Of a stretch of 6,837 bases of DNA, positions 6,353 to 6,837 are shown piece by piece; position 1 is the stretch's first letter, and each line of letters starts with the position of its first letter. Location: the NCBI GenBank assembly GCA_937858165.1, contig CALLZA010000133.1, positions 1-6,837 on the forward strand, given 5' to 3'. The stretch comes from an uncultured Ardenticatenia bacterium. Lineage in GTDB: Bacteria; Chloroflexota; Anaerolineae; Promineifilales; Promineifilaceae. The position numbers and the translations under genes were made by a program. The notes beneath the pieces are model-generated. The model did no database searches and had not been told where the DNA came from. It saw only the letters and a program-made list of their open reading frames with translations.

Positions 6353-6374
6353 GGCAGGAATCATCATGCCCTAC
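6349..6374 (+). terminator. Hairpin overlapping the lipid kinase stop codon
   Basis: GTAGGGCA (6349-6356) and TGCCCTAC (6367-6374) form a perfect 8-bp stem with a 10-nt loop; the stem includes the TAG stop. No T-run follows, so it is a candidate non-canonical terminator or 3'-end stabiliser, similar in placement to the hairpin on the tgt stop codon. Confidence 0.45.
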
Positions 6375-6409
6375 CCAAGATGCTCAGCTTGACGTAAACT
6401 AGCGATTCT

Positions 6410-6625
6410 ATGGACAGGATCGACTTCCGGTCGGATACCGTCAGTTGGCCGACCCCGGCCATGCGCGAGGCGATGGCCCGCGCCCGCGTCGGCGACGACG
6501 TCTATGGCGAGGACCCGACCGTCAACGAATTGGAAGCTCTGGCCGCGGCTCGCGTCGGCAAAGAGGCCGGGCTGTTTGTTTCCAGCGGCACGATGGGCAA
6601 TCTGGCCGCCGTGCTGGCCCACGCC
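6410..6625 (+). CDS. ltaE: Low-specificity L-threonine aldolase, N-terminal 72 residues, cut by adapter
   Basis: This is the start of a PLP-dependent beta-eliminating lyase family enzyme that cleaves L-threonine or L-allo-threonine to glycine and acetaldehyde. The N-terminus carries the family signature: [18 protein letters not shown] (residues 5-22), [16 protein letters not shown] (27-42) and [16 protein letters not shown] (50-65). SSGTMGN contributes to PLP phosphate binding in this family. The full enzyme is ~340 residues; the Schiff-base lysine lies beyond the break. The genomic reading ends at codon 72 (His-Ala). The frame continues only into library adapter, adding a false 13-residue tail and a stop at 6665-6667 supplied by the index sequence. 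The ATG at 6410 is 57 bp after the kinase stop. No good Shine-Dalgarno site precedes it; a TAAACT at 6395-6400 could be a weak -10. Confidence 0.9.
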
Positions 6626-6691
6626 CTGTCTCTTATACACATCTCCGAGCCCACGAGACCGTACTAGATCTCGTATGCCGTCTTCTGCTTG
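6626..6691 (+). other. Illumina Nextera adapter: mosaic end, i7 index, P7 tail (artefact)
   Basis: The order is exactly that of read-through from a tagmented insert into the i7 side. The 19-base Tn5 mosaic end CTGTCTCTTATACACATCT is at 6626-6644 and the Nextera linker CCGAGCCCACGAGAC at 6645-6659. The 8-base index CGTACTAG at 6660-6667 agrees with Nextera i7 index N702 as I remember it. The P7 tail at 6668-6691 ends TCTTCTGCTTG. None of this is genomic. The base at 6626 could also belong to the genome, so the junction is certain to about one base. Confidence 0.98.
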
Positions 6692-6837
6692 AAAAACACA
6701 AAACGCATAGTCACTGACACAACACGACATTCACGAAGGGGTGGACCAGACGCCCAGCAACCAGTCGTTGGAGATACGTCCTCGCGCGCCCATACCTAGT
6801 ACCTGGTCGTGTAGTACGGCACCACACCGCGGACCCA
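6692..6837. other. Non-genomic read tail beyond the adapter (artefact)
   Basis: After the P7 end the sequence begins with an A-rich stretch (AAAAACACAAAACGCATAG) and then becomes apparently random, with composition unlike the GC-rich coding DNA before it. This is what a sequencer emits after running off the end of a short library molecule. I see no gene, repeat or RNA in it. It should be trimmed along with the adapter. Confidence 0.9.

Noticed and set aside
5327..6367. A 346-codon minus-strand open frame opposite the lipid kinase
   Set aside because: The plus-strand frame has the family motifs; the minus-strand product shows none and is a compositional shadow.
6626..6644. A Tn5-type 19-bp mosaic end, which could be read as a transposon insertion in the threonine aldolase gene
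   Set aside because: It is the engineered library mosaic end and is directly followed by the Nextera linker, an index and the P7 tail, with no transposon body or target-site duplication.
6371..6730. Open reading frames on both strands crossing the aldolase-adapter junction
   Set aside because: They are translated adapter sequence joined to short genomic frames; only the plus-strand frame from 6410 up to about 6625 is real coding sequence.

Overview
The window is GC-rich DNA with closely packed genes, weak or absent Shine-Dalgarno sites, and TACAAT-type -10 elements. A giant stand-alone Reg_prop beta-propeller protein is also present. This combination suggests an uncultured Chloroflexota (Anaerolineae/Ardenticatenia-like) bacterium. 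That assignment is a judgement from style and gene content, not from a marker gene. The window looks like the end of a metagenome contig.

Layout, left to right. (1) The 3' end of a tRNA-guanine transglycosylase family gene runs in from the left edge (to 304), with an intact zinc site and a hairpin over its stop codon. (2) A 64-residue PspC-domain membrane protein (424-618) is followed by a strong intrinsic terminator (655-718). (3) A convergent minus-strand gene (829-1239) encodes a small NTF2/SnoaL-like protein, with an extended -10 promoter and a 14-bp perfect palindrome in its leader. (4) The divergent intergenic region carries a perfect 18-bp-arm inverted repeat built from a 9-bp tandem unit (1349-1398). 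(5) A very large exported propeller protein (1493-5302) has about 28 blade units and no fused kinase. It has a probable leaderless start directly after a TACAAT box. (6) A diacylglycerol-kinase-family lipid kinase follows 45 bp later (5348-6352). Its glycine-rich GGDGT motif is changed to RGERT while the other family motifs are kept. (7) The start of a low-specificity L-threonine aldolase gene (6410-6625) is cut off by library adapter.

The last 212 bases are not genomic. Positions 6626-6691 are the Nextera transposase end, an 8-base i7 index and the P7 tail, in the order expected for read-through of a short insert. Positions 6692-6837 are an A-rich start followed by apparently random read tail. 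Any protein predicted across this junction is an artefact.

Functionally, the window reads as ordinary chromosomal housekeeping and envelope genes. The propeller protein and the kinase may be cotranscribed. No new multi-gene defence or mobile system is visible. The points most worth attention are the altered kinase motif, the architecture of the giant propeller protein, the leaderless-type promoter, the inverted repeat, and the adapter contamination.
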